Below, in pieces: positions 6,418-7,684 of a stretch of DNA of 7,684 nucleotides. Made by a program: the position numbers and the translations under genes. The stretch is taken from the NCBI GenBank assembly GCA_947457975.1, contig CANGYC010000108.1, forward strand, positions 1 to 7,684. Reading direction: 5' to 3'. The number at the start of each line of letters is the position of its first letter. The first letter of the stretch is position 1. The DNA comes from Comamonadaceae bacterium. Its GTDB lineage: Bacteria; Pseudomonadota; Gammaproteobacteria; Burkholderiales; Burkholderiaceae_C. The notes below the pieces were generated by a model. That model made no database searches. It saw only the letters and a program-made list of their open reading frames with translations, and was not told where the DNA came from.

Positions 6418-7392
6418 TCAGGCCGCGGCGCGTTTGAGCCGGTCGCGCACGCCTTCCCATGCGGGTGTGTCGGGTGGCAGCTCCACCCAGATTTGCTGCA
6501 CGCCATGCGAATCGAGTTCGCGCAGCACGGCAAAGAGCTGTTGCGCGGCTTCAGCTGCCAGCACGGCTTGCGCGCGCCAGAGCACGCCGGCACCGGCATC
6601 CAGTGGCCGCTGGCGTGACCACAGGCCCAGGTTGTGGGCATGCACGCCCAGGGATGCCAGGCGCTGGTTCAGTTCGTTGGCCGACATCAGCCGCACCCTG
6701 GCCCGCGGCGCGTAGTGCGACTCCAGGGTGCCCGAGGCGCGCGGTGCGGCCTCGGTGGCGGCTTCGGGGGCCAGCAGGGCTTGACCGCAGGCGGTCTCCA
6801 CCTGTTCGCGCGTGATGTGCCCTGGCCTCAGCAGCACGGGGGCACCGCGCGTGCAGTCCACGATGGTCGATTCAATCCCCACCGGGCAGGGGCCGCCATC
6901 GAGGATGAGCAGGTCCTCGCCAAACTCGGCCTGCACATGTTCGGCCGTGGTCGGGCTCACGCGGCCGAACTGGTTGGCACTCGGTGCGGCCACGCCGGTG
7001 GCAGCCGCCTGCAGCAGGGCCTGGGCCACCGGGTGCGAGGGGCAGCGCAGGCCAATGGAGTCTTGTCCGCCAGCAGCCGCGCGGGCCACGCCGTCGCGGC
7101 GCGGCAAGATCAGGGTGAGCGGACCGGGCCAGAAGGCGTCGATCAGCTGTTGCGCAAAGGCCGGCACGCTGGCCGCGTAGTCGCTCACCTGCGCCTTTGA
7201 AGCCACATGCACGATGAGCGGATGCTCTGCGGGGCGGCCCTTGGCGGCAAACACCTTGGCCACGGCCGAGTCTTGGGAGGCGTCGGCACCCAGGCCATAC
7301 ACGGTTTCGGTGGGCAGGGCCACCAGCTCCCCGGCACGCAGCTGCAGCGCCGCCTGGGCAATGGCGGCCGGGTCGCTGCCGGGCAGGATCAT
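6418..7392 (-). CDS. tsaC: L-threonylcarbamoyladenylate synthase, Sua5 type
   Basis: The enzyme makes threonylcarbamoyl-AMP from threonine, bicarbonate and ATP, the first step of tRNA t6A37 synthesis; TsaBDE then transfers the group. The 324-residue protein is the long two-domain Sua5 form, not the short TsaC of E. coli. The YrdC-like catalytic domain (about 10-200) shows PTETVYGLG at 27-35, the K51-x-R53 pair in AAKGRP, PSANQFGRVSPTT at 137-149, VGIESTIVD at 171-179 and LLRPG at 187-191. The linker contains PRASGTLESHYAPRA (217-231), whose HYAP closes over the active site in Sua5 structures. The smaller Sua5 domain follows to the end (about 232-324). The start overlaps the purK stop by ATGA and no Shine-Dalgarno is seen, which suggests translational coupling. 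Confidence 0.96.
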   Translation of the reverse strand: MILPGSDPAAIAQAALQLRAGELVALPTETVYGLGADASQDSAVAKVFAAKGRPAEHPLIVHVASKAQVSDYAASVPAFAQQLIDAFWPGPLTLILPRRDGVARAAAGGQDSIGLRCPSHPVAQALLQAAATGVAAPSANQFGRVSPTTAEHVQAEFGEDLLILDGGPCPVGIESTIVDCTRGAPVLLRPGHITREQVETACGQALLAPEAATEAAPRASGTLESHYAPRARVRLMSANELNQRLASLGVHAHNLGLWSRQRPLDAGAGVLWRAQAVLAAEAAQQLFAVLRELDSHGVQQIWVELPPDTPAWEGVRDRLKRAAA

Positions 7393-7684
7393 GTATCGAG
7401 CCCGGGCAGGCCCAGCAGCTCGGCGCAGCGGCGCGCCGTGGCCTGCACGCTGGCCAGGTCTGTGCCGGTCACCGTGAGGTGGCCCATCTTGCGGCCCACG
7501 CGCGCCTCGGCCTTGCCGTAGAGGTGCAGGTGGGTGCCGGGCAGGGCCAGCACCTGCGCCCAGTCGGGCGTGCGCTCGCGGCCCTGCGCATCGAACCAGA
7601 TGTCGCCCAGCAGGTTGAGCATGAGTGCGGGTGAATGCTGGCGCGGCTGGGGCAGCGGCAGGCCCGCCATGGCATGGACCTGCA
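7389..7684 (-). CDS. purK: N5-carboxyaminoimidazole ribonucleotide synthase, C-terminal end
   Basis: Only the last 97 residues are in the window; the gene continues past the right edge. PurK uses ATP and bicarbonate to carboxylate aminoimidazole ribonucleotide in purine synthesis, feeding PurE. The fragment is the end of an ATP-grasp enzyme: QVHAMAGLPLPQPRQHSPAL, then MLNLLGDIWF (the family's VNLLGD block), the segment LALPGTHLHLYGKAEARVGR and KMGHLTVTG, which is the conserved PurK ending P-x-hhhH-x-YGK-x-x-x-R-x-GRKMGH. The frame is open to the window edge. It ends with an ATGA overlap onto the sua5 gene. The purK-sua5 order is familiar from Burkholderiales; purE would be expected just upstream, outside the window. 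Confidence 0.95.
   Translation of the reverse strand, partial: QVHAMAGLPLPQPRQHSPALMLNLLGDIWFDAQGRERTPDWAQVLALPGTHLHLYGKAEARVGRKMGHLTVTGTDLASVQATARRCAELLGLPGLDT

Overview
The window is GC-rich and almost entirely coding. It reads as chromosomal housekeeping DNA of a betaproteobacterium, most likely Burkholderiales of the Comamonadaceae type. The reasons are the gene orders tsaB-rimI-(uracil-DNA-glycosylase-like) and purK-sua5, the form of PyrF, the strong G/C third-position bias, and ATG starts sitting just downstream of -10 boxes. No tRNA, rRNA, CRISPR array, insertion sequence, phage gene or toxin-antitoxin pair is visible.

Left part (1-3466, minus strand). Reading in the direction of transcription, the order is tsaB (t6A tRNA modification, frameshifted as given), rimI (ribosomal S18 N-acetyltransferase), a degenerate uracil-DNA-glycosylase-like protein, pyrF (OMP decarboxylase) and an exported probable outer-membrane protein that runs off the left edge. 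tsaB, rimI and the glycosylase-like gene are tightly packed and look like one operon. pyrF has its own -10 box placed for a leaderless transcript.

Middle (3515-3567). A short divergent intergenic region carries an 11-bp perfect inverted repeat. Each arm contains a GATAAT -10 box, one facing tsaB and one facing dacB.

Right part. On the plus strand, dacB (PBP4-type D-Ala-D-Ala carboxypeptidase), a SemiSWEET sugar transporter and a YhbW-type luciferase-like oxidoreductase are joined by successive 4-nt ATGA overlaps. Facing them on the minus strand are the end of purK and a full two-domain Sua5-type threonylcarbamoyl-AMP synthase, also ATGA-coupled. The window therefore carries two steps of the t6A pathway, TsaB and TsaC/Sua5, in separate operons.

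The most notable observation is in tsaB. A 59-bp tandem near-duplication, about 88% identical over 49 bp, shifts the frame. Both copies still encode good TsaB sequence, which points to a chimera between two alleles or strains, or to an assembly join, rather than ordinary decay of a normally essential gene. Second is the glycosylase-like protein, which lacks the cysteines and catalytic motifs of active family 4 enzymes. I saw no convincing new multi-gene system.
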